This document shows positions 26,701 to 36,500 of a stretch of DNA of 42,230 bases, one piece after another. A program made the position numbers and the translations under genes. The notes below the pieces were generated by a model. The model made no database searches, was not told where the DNA came from, and worked only from the letters and a program-made list of their open reading frames with translations. The stretch is from Deltaproteobacteria bacterium (lineage in GTDB: Bacteria; Desulfobacterota; Syntrophia; Syntrophales; UBA5619), in NCBI GenBank assembly GCA_021817825.1, contig JAKAFS010000027.1, positions 1-42,230 of the forward strand, in the 5' to 3' direction. Numbering within the stretch: the stretch's first letter is position 1; each line of letters opens with the position of its first letter.

Positions 26701-26919
26701 CTACTTTTCCGTCCTTTTTTCATCCAGCGGGTAGGCGCATCGGGGGCATACTTTCGGGGGTCCTTTCGGGCGTTCGTCAGAAGCGAGCACCACCAGCGCC
26801 CCCACGATGGGGGTCAGAAAAAGACTACAGAACAGATATCCCCAAAAGCCGAACTTCCGGTTGGCACCGATCAAGGCGATAAAAAAACAGAGCCCGACAT
26901 ACACAGCAGCGATGATCAT
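26701..26919 (-). CDS. Small membrane protein with zinc ribbon
   Basis: A 72-residue protein with two hydrophobic helices (IIAAVYVGLCFFIALIG and YLFCSLFLTPIVGALVVL) and a C-terminal CPRCAYPL knuckle, a half zinc-ribbon. GAGGA lies upstream of the ATG. It resembles short hypothetical membrane proteins with a CxxC tail, but no function is known. It is 98 bp downstream of the DUF697 gene, after a strong hairpin. Confidence 0.65.
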   Translation of the reverse strand: MIIAAVYVGLCFFIALIGANRKFGFWGYLFCSLFLTPIVGALVVLASDERPKGPPKVCPRCAYPLDEKRTEK

Positions 26920-26950
26920 GACATGTCCTCGTAACCCAAGAGTCCACCCA

Positions 26951-26988
26951 CCCGCGACATCCCCGCGGCACGGCGGGGATCTTGCGGG
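26951..26988. repeat. Strong hairpin between the DUF697 and zinc-ribbon genes
   Basis: A nested inverted repeat: CCCGC, three bases, ATCCCCGC, a 6-base loop, GCGGGGAT, three bases, GCGGG. No T-run follows, so it is more likely to be a processing or mRNA-stability hairpin than a plain terminator. Confidence 0.5.
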
Positions 26989-27017
26989 TCAATGGGAAAC
27001 ATACTTCCGACGGATGC

Positions 27018-27563
27018 TCAGGCCTCCGTTTTGGCGGTTTCCTTGGCCTTCAGATCTGCGGCCTGCTTTTTCCCCTTCGTGAACTGTTCGGAAAAAAAAG
27101 CCTTCACCTTGACCGGATCGAGATCCAGGATAGTGCCGCCCGCCTCGAAGTGCTCCACGAACACCTTGTAAAGCGCGTAGGTGGAAGCCCCCGAAATCAC
27201 CGGCATGGTCACGGCGCCCGTGGTCTGGCCGATGAGCGGAATGAACTTGAGCATGCTGGCGAGGGCAAAGCCCACCGTCACGGGAACGACGCCCCCGATC
27301 AGGGAGGTGATGATCGATTTGCCCGCGTCTTCCTTGAACGGAACCTCATACTCGGCGCATATCTTCCTGATCATGTTGAGTTGAATGCCCATCAGGGCGG
27401 CGATGTCCACCAACGGCAGGGGAACGAGTCCCACACCCATCGATGCCAGGATGTGGTGCTTGGCCACTTTCTCGAGACGCGCTTCGCGTCCTTCCGTGGC
27501 ATCCGTGTTTTCCGCTGCCGTTTCTACCGTGGCTTCCGCTTGAGTCTCTTTTGCCTCTTTCAT
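27018..27563 (-). CDS. DUF697 (YcjF-type) membrane protein
   Basis: A 181-residue protein with an N-terminal Glu/Thr-rich tail, then the DUF697 core (about 35-130: HHILASMGVGLVPLPLVDIAALMGIQLNMIRKICAEYEV and KSIITSLIGGVVPVTVGFALASM) with two or three hydrophobic helices, and a Lys-rich C-terminus. DUF697 occurs in membrane proteins linked to stress GTPases, but no GTPase domain is present here. It is the last gene of the SPFH/binding-protein operon, 62 bp after the binding protein. Confidence 0.8.
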   Translation of the reverse strand: MKEAKETQAEATVETAAENTDATEGREARLEKVAKHHILASMGVGLVPLPLVDIAALMGIQLNMIRKICAEYEVPFKEDAGKSIITSLIGGVVPVTVGFALASMLKFIPLIGQTTGAVTMPVISGASTYALYKVFVEHFEAGGTILDLDPVKVKAFFSEQFTKGKKQAADLKAKETAKTEA

Positions 27564-27625
27564 CGGTCATCTCCTTTTCCATTTGGTTCCCGGTGGATTG
27601 ACTTTACCTGTTTATGACGATGCAA

Positions 27626-28804
27626 TCAGAATACCGATTTCGATATCGGGTTGCTTTCCTGAATCATCACGGGCATGCCGCCCTTGAACACGTTGAGGTA
27701 AACGGGCTTGTCCTCGAGCTCCCCGGCGCCATTGAACTTGTACCGCCCGTTGGCGCCCTCCCAGGCGTCCATGTAACGGATCGCATAGGCAAGGTCGGCG
27801 GGGTTGCGCGAGCCCGTAAACTGGACGGCCTTCGCCAGGATATGCAACGCGTCATAGCCTTGCGCGGCCCAGGTGTCGGGATCTTTACCGTACCGGGCGC
27901 GGAATTTTTGAACGAACGACTGGTTTTCCGGACTTGCGGAATTCGGATTGTACAAATCGAAGTACATCGCACCTTCCAGCGCAGACCCGGCCCGCCGGTG
28001 CATCTCAGGGGTGTTGCTGAAGGCCCCGATGATCGGGGTCTTCAGGCCGACTCCGCGGGCGACGCGCAGGAAGTCCCCGGCCCAGGGTTCGAGTCCGGCA
28101 AAGAAGATGAGATCCGCGTTGATCCCCTTCAGTTCGTTGACGGGCAACCGATAGTCGGCCCGCGCGCGGTTGTAGGACCACTGGTAAACCAGTTCGGCAT
28201 TCAGATTGTCCAGGCCGACGCGATACTGATAGGCCAGGTCCTCTCCAAAGGCATCCTCCTCCCAGAGAACGGCGATCCGCCGGTAGCCGCGGTCCATCGT
28301 CATCCTGGACAGCGACTGGGCAATCTTTTCACTGGAGTGAATCGTGCGGACGACGTACTGGAATCCGTGCGACGTCATGGCCGTGTTGTTGGCGCCGGTG
28401 ATGAGGTGCAAAAGCCGGCTGGTCTCGAAGATCGCCGATGCCTTGACGGCGGGCGCATCATCATAGTACCCGATCACGGCGCTCATTGCGGGCGTATCGG
28501 CAAACGCCATGGCGATGCGCTCCGATTTTTGCGCGCTGAGGCGGTCGTCCCGCATGACCAGGCGGACGGCATATCCGCCGGCCAGCCGCTTGGTGTTGAT
28601 CTCGTCCAGGGCCAGTTGCAGACCGTCCGCCATTCCATCCTGGTTCACGGAAAAGGGCCAGCACACCCCGATCAGGACTTCCTTCGCCGGCCGGCTCAGC
28701 GCCTGGAATCGGCGCTCCCCCATCTGTTCGTAGGACACTACCTGGGACCACCCGATCCACACGAGGAATCCGGCCGCCACGGCATAGAGGAGCAGCTTCT
28801 TCAT
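27626..28804 (-). CDS. Type-1 periplasmic binding protein, membrane-anchored, no transporter nearby
   Basis: A 392-residue protein of the branched-chain amino acid / Leu-Ile-Val receptor fold. The N-terminus is a hydrophobic helix (LLLYAVAAGFLVWIGWSQVV) without a clear cleavage or lipobox site, so it may be an anchor. The binding fold reads VLIGVCWPFSVNQDGMADGLQLALDEIN, then VIGYYDDAPAVKASAIFE and RIAVLWEEDAFGEDLAYQY, and near the end WAAQGYDALHILAKAVQ. No permease or ATPase genes are near. It begins three bases after the SPFH stop. Ligand unknown; a sensing role is as likely as transport. Confidence 0.85.
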   Translation of the reverse strand: MKKLLLYAVAAGFLVWIGWSQVVSYEQMGERRFQALSRPAKEVLIGVCWPFSVNQDGMADGLQLALDEINTKRLAGGYAVRLVMRDDRLSAQKSERIAMAFADTPAMSAVIGYYDDAPAVKASAIFETSRLLHLITGANNTAMTSHGFQYVVRTIHSSEKIAQSLSRMTMDRGYRRIAVLWEEDAFGEDLAYQYRVGLDNLNAELVYQWSYNRARADYRLPVNELKGINADLIFFAGLEPWAGDFLRVARGVGLKTPIIGAFSNTPEMHRRAGSALEGAMYFDLYNPNSASPENQSFVQKFRARYGKDPDTWAAQGYDALHILAKAVQFTGSRNPADLAYAIRYMDAWEGANGRYKFNGAGELEDKPVYLNVFKGGMPVMIQESNPISKSVF

Positions 28805-28807
28805 TCG

Positions 28808-29728
28808 CTACTCCCTTCCCAGAATAAGCGGAAGCCCCTGATCTCCCGCGCCGATCACCACGACCTTGGCATTGGCCGATTTCGCCAGTTCCTGGGTCGC
28901 CTGAATGCCGTGCCACTTGAGGATCGAGGGAGTGAGGCTCTGGTTCACCGTATCGTTGTATAACTTCAGACCGGCCGATTCGATCCGCAGGCGGTCGGCC
29001 TCCTTGATGGCGATCGAAGTGCGGTAGACATACTCGCCTTCCTTTTGCTGCTGAACCATTTTGGATTCGATCGCCTCGGAAATCCGCGCCGGCAGGATGA
29101 TTCCTTCGATCGGCACATCGTCGAGCGTCACAAACCGCGCCGCCAGACGGATCTTCGACTGTTCGCTGACGCGCAATTGAATGGCCTTTTGCGAGGTATA
29201 CATCTCCTCGGGCTTGAACTGTCCGAACAGGGTTCGGATCACGGACCGGATGTCGGGACGGACCGCCACGTTGACATAGTCCGGACCCACGCTCTGATGC
29301 AGCAACGGCAGGTTATCCTTGTCTAGATAATAACGCGCCGTGTACTTCACCCGAACGGTGAGTCCATCCACGGTCAGGACGTCGATCGACTCGCTGTACT
29401 GCTGCTTGCGCATGCTATAGATGTACATCTTATTGATCGGCAGGATGATGTGCATCCCTTCCTGATATACCGTATCGATGACGGTACCGGCGCCCAAGCG
29501 CCGCCACAGGACGCCTAGTTCACCGGGATGTATCGAGATGACGATCTGGTTGAAGAAGAAAACCACGACCAGACAGAAGAGCAAACCAAAGGAAATCAGG
29601 GAGAGGGCGTGCCGCTTCATGAAAGCACCGCTCCGGCGGCCGAGGTTGTCCAGCCCCTCACCGGCGAATTTCATAGCTTTTTCGAGGGAAGCGGATACCG
29701 CACCGAGGCGTTCACGAATCGTTTTCAT
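28808..29728 (-). CDS. SPFH/band-7 (prohibitin-like) membrane protein
   Basis: A 306-residue protein. A hydrophobic helix near 43-64 (LISFGLLFCLVVVFFFNQIVI) is followed by the band-7 fold (about 70-240: PGELGVLWRRLGAGTVIDTVYQEGMHIILPINKMYIY, VDGLTVRVKYTARYYLD, LFGQFKPEEMYTSQKAIQLRV) and an acidic-basic helical tail. SPFH proteins form ring-like membrane assemblies and often bind proteases. GAGGAA lies upstream of the ATG. It is the first gene of the operon with the type-1 binding protein and the DUF697 gene. Confidence 0.9.
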   Translation of the reverse strand: MKTIRERLGAVSASLEKAMKFAGEGLDNLGRRSGAFMKRHALSLISFGLLFCLVVVFFFNQIVISIHPGELGVLWRRLGAGTVIDTVYQEGMHIILPINKMYIYSMRKQQYSESIDVLTVDGLTVRVKYTARYYLDKDNLPLLHQSVGPDYVNVAVRPDIRSVIRTLFGQFKPEEMYTSQKAIQLRVSEQSKIRLAARFVTLDDVPIEGIILPARISEAIESKMVQQQKEGEYVYRTSIAIKEADRLRIESAGLKLYNDTVNQSLTPSILKWHGIQATQELAKSANAKVVVIGAGDQGLPLILGRE

Positions 29729-29794
29729 GGTAGGCGTTCCTCGTTCATCGGTTTTTCACTTGTCCGCCGCATCAGGGCAGACATCAACAATACC

Positions 29795-29823
29795 TTGATT
29801 TTGTGGAAGGTGTAAGCTATGAA
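29795..29823 (+). promoter_or_regulatory. Possible promoter of the exporter operon
   Basis: TTGATT, 17 bases, TATGAA on the plus strand, about 160 bases upstream of the first ABC exporter gene. Both boxes are one or two positions from consensus, so the call is weak. The divergent SPFH operon starts nearby at 29728. Confidence 0.3.
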
Positions 29824-29981
29824 CCAGCAAAAATCAACTATTTTCTCCAATGGGCTTCAAATGATGGGAAACAGTCGTCATTTCATGGAAGAACATCGGC
29901 AGGCTCGTATGGCCTCAGGCTGCGACGAACGCGCCTGCGTTTGGCGAACCTTGCCAGAGTGCCGATGACACGGAGGAACCT

Positions 29982-31631
29982 GTGAATCTGTTTCGCCTTT
30001 TGCAAACCCTGGGAAAGAACCCGCGGCGCCGGCTCCTCCGCTGTGCCGTCATATCGGCACTCAGCACCACTGCCGTGGTCGCCGTGGTCACCTACGTTGC
30101 CCAAAAGATCAATGAAACCGGGAAGGAGTTCGTCGACCTGCCGATGGCGGCGCTTTTTGTGGCCGGCGTGCTGCTCTATATGGTCTACGAGAGCCGGATG
30201 ATCGCCCAATTGGCTGCCGACATAGAGGAGGCGATCGACAGGCTGCGCATGCAACTGATCGGCCGCCTGCGCCAGGCGGATCTCTGGCGGCTCGAACACT
30301 TCGGCCAGAGCCGGCTGTTCGGAAACATCACCCAGAGCTGTAAGGTCATCTCGTCGAACTCGCAATACCTGGCCCAGGCGGTGCGCTCTATCGTCCTGAT
30401 CGCAACGATCCTGCTCTATATTGCAACGGTCTCGTTGATCGCCTTTGGACTCCTGACCGCGCTTTTGGCAGTCGCTGCGGCTGCATACTATTGGCTCAAC
30501 CGGTCTTTGGACGAGCACCAGGAAGAATTGGCCGACCAGGAAGGGAAGCTCTTCGAATGCGTCTCGGACCTGTTCGACGGATTCAAGGAGCAACGGCTGT
30601 GCAGCGCCCGCAGTCGCGCCCTCGGCGAGGCGTTCGGCAGGCTTTCGAACGATACGGTAACGGCGCGCAGCGAGGTGCATCGGCAAACCTGGCAATTGTT
30701 CGCCTTCGGCAAGACGACATTCAACCTGATGATGGGACTCGTGATTTTCGTGGTGCCTATCTATTCTTCCTCCGTCAGTGCCGAACTCGTGAAGATTTGT
30801 GCGGCGGTCCTGTTCATGACGACGCCCCTCTTCGGCCTGATGCAATCGCTGACCGTCCTGCGCGCTGCCGAAGCCGCTGCGGGACGCATGATCACGCTCG
30901 AAGGCGAACTCATGGCCCTTGCCGAACAAGGGAGCGGGGAACCGTCCGAATCGGTGCCGGCCGATTTCACTGAGATCCGGATGGAAGGCCTCGCCTTCGC
31001 CTTCCCGGCGCCTACCGAAGAGCCCCCCTTCACGCTCGGACCGCTGGACGTCAGCATCCGGCGCGGCGAGGTGATCTTCGTCACCGGCGGCAACGGCTCG
31101 GGCAAGTCGACCTTCATCAAGCTGCTGACCGGGCTTTATCATCCGGAAAGGGGACGGCTGACCGTGGACGGAGTGGAGATCTCCCCGGCCCGCCTCGCCG
31201 ACTATCGGGCGCTGGTAGCGCCCGTCTTTTCCGATTTTCACCTGTTCACCCGGCTCTACGGCCTCGACAAGATCGACAGGATTGCGGCCGAAGACCTTCT
31301 GCGCTGGATGGAAATGGAGCGTGCGGCCGGATTCGCCCAGGACCGGTTCACGCGTATCGATCTTTCGACGGGACAACGCAAGCGCCTGGCCCTCATTGCC
31401 GCGCTGCTCGAGACCAAGCCCATCCTGATCCTCGACGAATGGGCCGCCGATCAGGATTCGCATTTCCGGAAGAAGTTCTACCGGGAGGTTCTGCCGGAGC
31501 TGAGACGCCGGGGGCTGACGATCATCGCCGTGACCCACGACGACCGCTATTTCGACGCCGCCGATCGCCGGCTGCATTTCGAGGAGGGCCGCTTGAGCGA
31601 ACGGCCCGCGGGCGTGGAGGCGGCAGGATGA
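29982..31631 (+). CDS. Cyclic peptide export ABC transporter, half-transporter 1
   Basis: A 549-residue ABC exporter of the PvdE/SyrD (cyclic peptide export, TIGR01194-type) group. Membrane helices occupy about 15-300. The nucleotide-binding domain has Walker A GGNGSGKST (369-377), the LSTGQ signature (461-465) in place of LSGGQ, and Walker B LILDE with D485-E486, in DEWAADQD, a family feature. The start is GTG at 29982 with GGAGGAAC upstream. It overlaps the next exporter gene by four bases (ATGA), so the two proteins are probably a heterodimer. It would export the peptide or lipopeptide made by the downstream PKS-NRPS. Confidence 0.9.
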   Translation: MNLFRLLQTLGKNPRRRLLRCAVISALSTTAVVAVVTYVAQKINETGKEFVDLPMAALFVAGVLLYMVYESRMIAQLAADIEEAIDRLRMQLIGRLRQADLWRLEHFGQSRLFGNITQSCKVISSNSQYLAQAVRSIVLIATILLYIATVSLIAFGLLTALLAVAAAAYYWLNRSLDEHQEELADQEGKLFECVSDLFDGFKEQRLCSARSRALGEAFGRLSNDTVTARSEVHRQTWQLFAFGKTTFNLMMGLVIFVVPIYSSSVSAELVKICAAVLFMTTPLFGLMQSLTVLRAAEAAAGRMITLEGELMALAEQGSGEPSESVPADFTEIRMEGLAFAFPAPTEEPPFTLGPLDVSIRRGEVIFVTGGNGSGKSTFIKLLTGLYHPERGRLTVDGVEISPARLADYRALVAPVFSDFHLFTRLYGLDKIDRIAAEDLLRWMEMERAAGFAQDRFTRIDLSTGQRKRLALIAALLETKPILILDEWAADQDSHFRKKFYREVLPELRRRGLTIIAVTHDDRYFDAADRRLHFEEGRLSERPAGVEAAG

Positions 31632-33250
31632 AACTCTTCCGTGCCGTGGTCCGCGAAATCCCGGAAAATCTCAACTCCCTTTTATGGATGAACCTTCTGT
31701 CTGCGGTGGCGATGACCGCCTTCGTCGGGCTCGTTTCCACCGCCGTGCAGGAGGCCGCCACAGGGCGGATCAGCGCCCGGCTCCTGCTGATGTTCGCGAT
31801 CACGGTGATGCTGTTTCACATCACACACGTCTACACGCTGGTGACGGCTTCGCAGGATACGGAGCGGCTGATCCACAAGCTGCGCGTCCGCCTCTTCGAC
31901 CTCGTCCGCCGGGCCGACCTCGTGACCGTCGAACGGATCGGCCACGCCAGCCTCCAAGGCGCGCTCACACAGGACACCCAGATCCTCTCCCAGGTGCTTC
32001 CGATTCTGGTCCTCGGTTTCCAACAGGCCGTGATGCTGTTGTTCCTGGCAGCCTACCTGGCGTGGCTGTCGCCACTGGCGTGTCTGCTCGCCTTCGGCCT
32101 TGCGGGTCTCGCCGTCGTGGTGCGTTTCCGGCGCGTCAAGCAGCTGCGTAAGTTCATGCAGTCGGCGGCCTCTGCCGAAGAGCGTGTCTTCAACGGTCTT
32201 ACGGAACTGCTCCAGGGTTTCAAGGAGATCCGAATGAGCGGGCCGCGGGCCGCGGGGGTCACCGGAGTTCTGGCCGAAGCCTCGCGGGAAAGCCGGACGG
32301 CCAATGCCCTGTTGAAGGCGCAATGGGGGCGGAATTTCGCCGTTATCGAATCGATGCTCTATTCGCTGGTCGGACTGATGGTCTTCGTCGTCCCGCTGCT
32401 CGCGGCCGGTTACCATGAGGTGATCCTGCCGGCGACGCTCGCCGTGATGTTCATCTCCGGACCCGTCTACACCGTCTCCGTGGTCACGCCCTTTGTGACC
32501 CAAGCCGAGTTGGCCCTGGAAAACATCGAAAAGATGCAGGAGACACTGGGACCCGCCGCGGAAGCGGCGGCCTCGGAGACGGCTTGCACACTGGGCAAGG
32601 ACCCCGCTTCGATCGCGCTGGCCGGCGCCGCGCTCACCTACCGGGATACCGGAGGATCCGCGCTGTTTACCGTCGGCCCCATCGCGGCGGAGTTTCATGC
32701 CGGACAGATCACCTTCATCACCGGTGGAAACGGGTCGGGCAAATCGACGCTGCTGCGCCTGCTCACGGGCCTGATCCCGCTGGACGCAGGCCGCCTCCTG
32801 GCCGACGACGCGCCGCTGGCGACGGACCAGATGCAGGATTACCGGGACAGAATCTCCGCGATCTTCTCCGACTATCACCTTTCGCGCCGGCTCTACTGCA
32901 TCGACAACCCCGATCCGGCGAGGATCCGGGGCCTGTTGGAGCGTCTGGACCTACAGTCCAAGGTCACGGTGCGCGATAACACCTTCAGCACCATCGACCT
33001 GTCCTCCGGCCAGCGCAAGCGGCTGGCCTTTGTGGTTGCCGAACTGGAAGACAAGCCGATCATCGTCCTCGACGAGTGGGCGGCTGACCAGGACCCGCAC
33101 TTCCGCCGCATCTTCTATGAGGAACTCCTGCCGGATCTCAAGGCGCGCGGCAAGATCGTCATTTGCGTGACCCACGACGAACGTTGGTTCCCGATGGCCG
33201 ACCGGATCTATCGCATGGAAGAGGGTCGGATCGAAGCGGTTCGGGCCTGA
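31628..33250 (+). CDS. Cyclic peptide export ABC transporter, half-transporter 2
   Basis: A 540-residue paralogue of the preceding gene. Membrane region about 10-290; Walker A GGNGSGKST at 366-374; LSSGQ signature in TIDLSSGQRKRL; Walker B IIVLDEWAADQDPHFRR. The ATG at 31628 overlaps the upstream stop (ATGA) and follows GGAGGCGGCAGG. The frame is open further upstream (to 31439), but that part is a shadow of the first gene. Tandem half-transporters of this family normally flank non-ribosomal peptide or PKS genes, which is the case here. Confidence 0.9.
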   Translation: MKLFRAVVREIPENLNSLLWMNLLSAVAMTAFVGLVSTAVQEAATGRISARLLLMFAITVMLFHITHVYTLVTASQDTERLIHKLRVRLFDLVRRADLVTVERIGHASLQGALTQDTQILSQVLPILVLGFQQAVMLLFLAAYLAWLSPLACLLAFGLAGLAVVVRFRRVKQLRKFMQSAASAEERVFNGLTELLQGFKEIRMSGPRAAGVTGVLAEASRESRTANALLKAQWGRNFAVIESMLYSLVGLMVFVVPLLAAGYHEVILPATLAVMFISGPVYTVSVVTPFVTQAELALENIEKMQETLGPAAEAAASETACTLGKDPASIALAGAALTYRDTGGSALFTVGPIAAEFHAGQITFITGGNGSGKSTLLRLLTGLIPLDAGRLLADDAPLATDQMQDYRDRISAIFSDYHLSRRLYCIDNPDPARIRGLLERLDLQSKVTVRDNTFSTIDLSSGQRKRLAFVVAELEDKPIIVLDEWAADQDPHFRRIFYEELLPDLKARGKIVICVTHDERWFPMADRIYRMEEGRIEAVRA

Positions 33251-33285
33251 CAATCGGAGCATCCCGCCTTTGGCCAATATTCCCT

Positions 33286-33314
33286 TGACATGCAGGTCCG
33301 CTGCTTTTATAGTT
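33286..33314 (+). promoter_or_regulatory. Strong sigma70-type promoter of the PKS gene
   Basis: TTGACA (33286-33291), 17 bases, TATAGT (33309-33314), one mismatch from full consensus. Inferred transcription start is near 33321, giving a leader of about 270 bases before the PKS. The first nine bases of this promoter (TTGACATGC) match the bicupin promoter at 4377. Confidence 0.7.
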
Positions 33315-33320
33315 TTTCCG

Positions 33321-33591
33321 CCGAAATCAAAGAGATTCCCAGGGAAAGGCAAGACATCCTAACGTAGGGTCAAAAGTGAAGATGGGCGAATTGTCAAAAA
33401 GGTCAAGACGCTAAGCGACAGGGTCCGAAAACGCTTCAGCAATCCCCTCGCTCCCCACCGTAGCCGCGATCGATACGCCAATGCATGGCAGCACGGAACA
33501 GCCGACCCCGGAAGAGACGCACATCCCTCGTAAGGATATCCGTATTTTTTATCTCTAAGAAATCACCGGAAGTCAGGAGCTAGCAGTCTGA
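33321..33591 (+). other. Long 5' leader of the PKS gene, no gene recognised
   Basis: The 271-base leader between the promoter and the ATG of the PKS. Short frames exist (a 10-codon frame at about 33382 and a 25-codon frame from 33481 ending in TAA) but neither has a convincing ribosome site. It includes GACGCTAAGCGACAGGG, which superficially resembles the 3' half of the c-di-GMP riboswitch; the matching 5' half is missing. A ribosome site AGGAG lies 12 bases before the PKS start, a longish spacing. Confidence 0.45.
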
Positions 33592-36500
33592 ATGGTATTG
33601 ACAAAGAGAACAGGTTCACCGCACATCACCGAACCCATTGCCATCATCGGAATGAGTTGCCGTTTTCCGGGAGGCGCCAACTCGCCCGAAGCATATTGGA
33701 AGATTCTGGAGTCCGGCATCGATGTCATCGGCGATATTCCCCCTTCCCGGTGGAACAAGTTTGAATACTACGATCCCGACGGAAATGCGCCCGGCAAAAT
33801 GTACACCATGCGCGGCGGATTCATGGACGTTCCCATCGACCGCTGCGATCCTTCCTTCTTCAACATCTCGCCGAAAGAGGCGACGGACATGGATCCCCAG
33901 CAGCGCATCCTTCTGGAGCTCAGCTGGGAGGCTTTGGAGAATGCCGGGATCAACCCGGAAAAGGTTCGCGGCAGAGATGTGGGCGTCTTCATCGGCGTTT
34001 CGACGACGGACTACGCCGATGCGTGCATTCATGGCCATCTCGACCGCGTCAACAGCTACTCCCTGACAGGAAATTGTCACAGCGCCCTGGCCGGCCGTAT
34101 TTCCTTCATCCTGGGACTGGAGGGTCCGAGCCTCGCCATCGACACGGCCTGCTCCTCCTCCCTGGTTTCCATCGACAACGCCTGCGCTTTTCTCCGCCTG
34201 CGAAAAACAGACATGGCGCTGGCCGGCGGCTTTAACCTGATCCTGAGCCCGGATCTGCAAATCTGTCTGACCAAATTGCAGGCCCTTTCGCCCGACGGCC
34301 TCTGCAAATCCTTCGATGCCGCTGCCAACGGCTATGTCCGCAGTGAAGGCGGAGGGCTGGTGGTCCTGAAAAGACTGGCCGACGCCCGGGCGCAGGGAGA
34401 CCGGGTGCTCGGGGTGATACGGGGCTCCTTCGTGAACCAGGACGGTCAAAGCACCGGCATCTCCGCACCGAACGGGAAAGCCCAGGAAAGGGTGATTCAA
34501 TCCGCCCTGAGAGAGGCGGGCATCGCAGAAGCGCAGCTCGACTATATCGAAGCGCACGGCACGGGAACCCGGGTGGGGGATAAGACCGAAATCACCGCCA
34601 TCGGAAACGTGATGAAGGGCGCCCGCAGCCAGGGCTCCCCCCTGCTCATCGGTTCCGTCAAGTCGAACATCGGACACCTGGAGGCTGCCTCCGGCATTGC
34701 CGGCCTGCAAAAAGTCATCCTCTCCCTACAGCATGAAACCATCCCGGGCAATCTTCATTTCGCGACACCCAACCCGAGTATTGCCTGGGGGGAATTCCCC
34801 CTACAGGTTGTCGACCAAAACACCCCCTGGCGCAGAAACGGCAAGCCCCGTCTGGCGGGCATCAGCTCCTACGGCTTTGTGGGAACCAACTCTCACCTGA
34901 TTCTGGAAGAGCCGCCCCTCGTGGAAGAGGATCGGAGCCTCTTGCCGCGGCCCTTTCACACATTGCTCCTTTCCGCCCGCCAGCCGGAAGCGCTCCGAAG
35001 CCTGATCCGGCGCTATATCGCCTTTTTGAAAGAGGCCGACGAGACGCAGCTGGGCGACATCTGCCATACGGCCGCGACGGGAAGGGCCCATTTCGATTTC
35101 CGCGTGGCCGTCGCCGGCCGCAGTTCGGATGATTTCATCGATGGGCTGACGGAACTCCTGGAACGGGATTCCTTTGAACGAATTGCGAAAGACCGGCGCA
35201 TCGTTTTTCTCTACACCGGTCAAGGCTCGCAGTATTACGGGATGGGAAGACAGCTCTATCAGACCCAGCCGGTTTTCAAAAAAGCGCTCGACGAGTGTGA
35301 AAGGGTGTATCGGGAAACAGAGGGGGCCTCCCTTCTGGACCTCATTTACGCCGAGGATGCGGATCCCGAAAAATGCAATCACACCCGCTATGCCCAGCCG
35401 CTGATCTTCTCCATCGAGTATGCCCTGACGCAGCTTTGGCTCTCCTGGGGCGTCCAGCCCTCCGCCACGGCAGGTCACAGCGTGGGTGAATACATGGCGG
35501 CATGTCTCGCGGGGGTGATCGGCTTCGCGGATGCGCTCCGGCTCGTCATCCTCCGCGCCCGCCTGATGGGTTCGGCTCCGGGAACGGGCCTCATGGTCGC
35601 CGTCTTCGCTTCCCGCGAAGAGGTGGAGCCTCTCCTTGCCGGCCACGAGGGACAGGCCGCCATCGCCGTCCTCAATGCCCCCGACAACGTCGTCATCGGA
35701 GGGTTTGCAGAGGCCCTTCGCCCCATCCTGGAAAAGCTGAAGGAAAGGGGCATTCATCATCAGTTGCTCACCGTTTCCCATGCCTTTCATTCCCCTCAGA
35801 TGGATCCCGTGCTCGACGAGTTTCGCAAGGCCTTTGACCGCATTCCGCTACAGGAGCCCCGGATCCCGCTCATCGCCAATACGACGGCCGCGGCTGCCCC
35901 GGCCGGCCTGCTGACGGATCCGGAGTATTGGGTGGGGCACCTGCGGGGCGTCGTGCGCATGAGCGAGTCGCTGGCCTATCTTGGCAAAGAAGGCTATTCC
36001 GCTTTTCTGGAGATCGGTCCGACGCCGGCCCTGCTGGCCTTCGCCAAGCGGTGCATCGACCACCCGCAGCTGGTGTTGGCCCCTTCCCTGAAACGCCGCA
36101 TTCCCGATCTGTTCACCCTGGCCGAATCGATGGGCGACCTGTACCGGGCCGGGTTCGACCTGGATTGGAACCTCTACGATCGCCCTTTCCGCGCCCGCAA
36201 GGTGTCGCTTCCCACGTACCCCTTCTCCGGCCAGCGCTATCTCGTCGACAGCGCCCCCCGACCCGCACCGACTGCCGATGGGGGACAACCGGCCGCGCCG
36301 CTGTCGGCGAAGCCCCACCCGCTCATCGGTCAACGCCTGGAGACGGTTGCCCTGCCGGGCGCCGTCTATTTTCAAATGGAAATCGCCCGAGGAAAGCACT
36401 ACTTTTTTGCCGAGCATGTCATCCTGGGCGTGGAGACGGCGCCCGCCGCCGCTCTGCTCAGTTGGGTCTGGCTCGCCGCCCGGGAGCTTTTCCCCGACGA

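Noticed and set aside
29883-31577. Minus-strand 564-codon frame opposite the first exporter
   Set aside because: Fully antisense to a well-supported ABC transporter, with a composition typical of a shadow frame.
33360-33450. c-di-GMP (GEMM-I-like) riboswitch in the PKS leader
   Set aside because: GACGCTAAGCGACAGGG resembles the 3' conserved part, but the GCAAACC half and a closing stem are not seen.
33481-33558. Short 25-codon frame MHGSTEQPTPEETHIPRKD in the PKS leader
   Set aside because: No ribosome site before it and no conservation to judge; kept as a chance frame.
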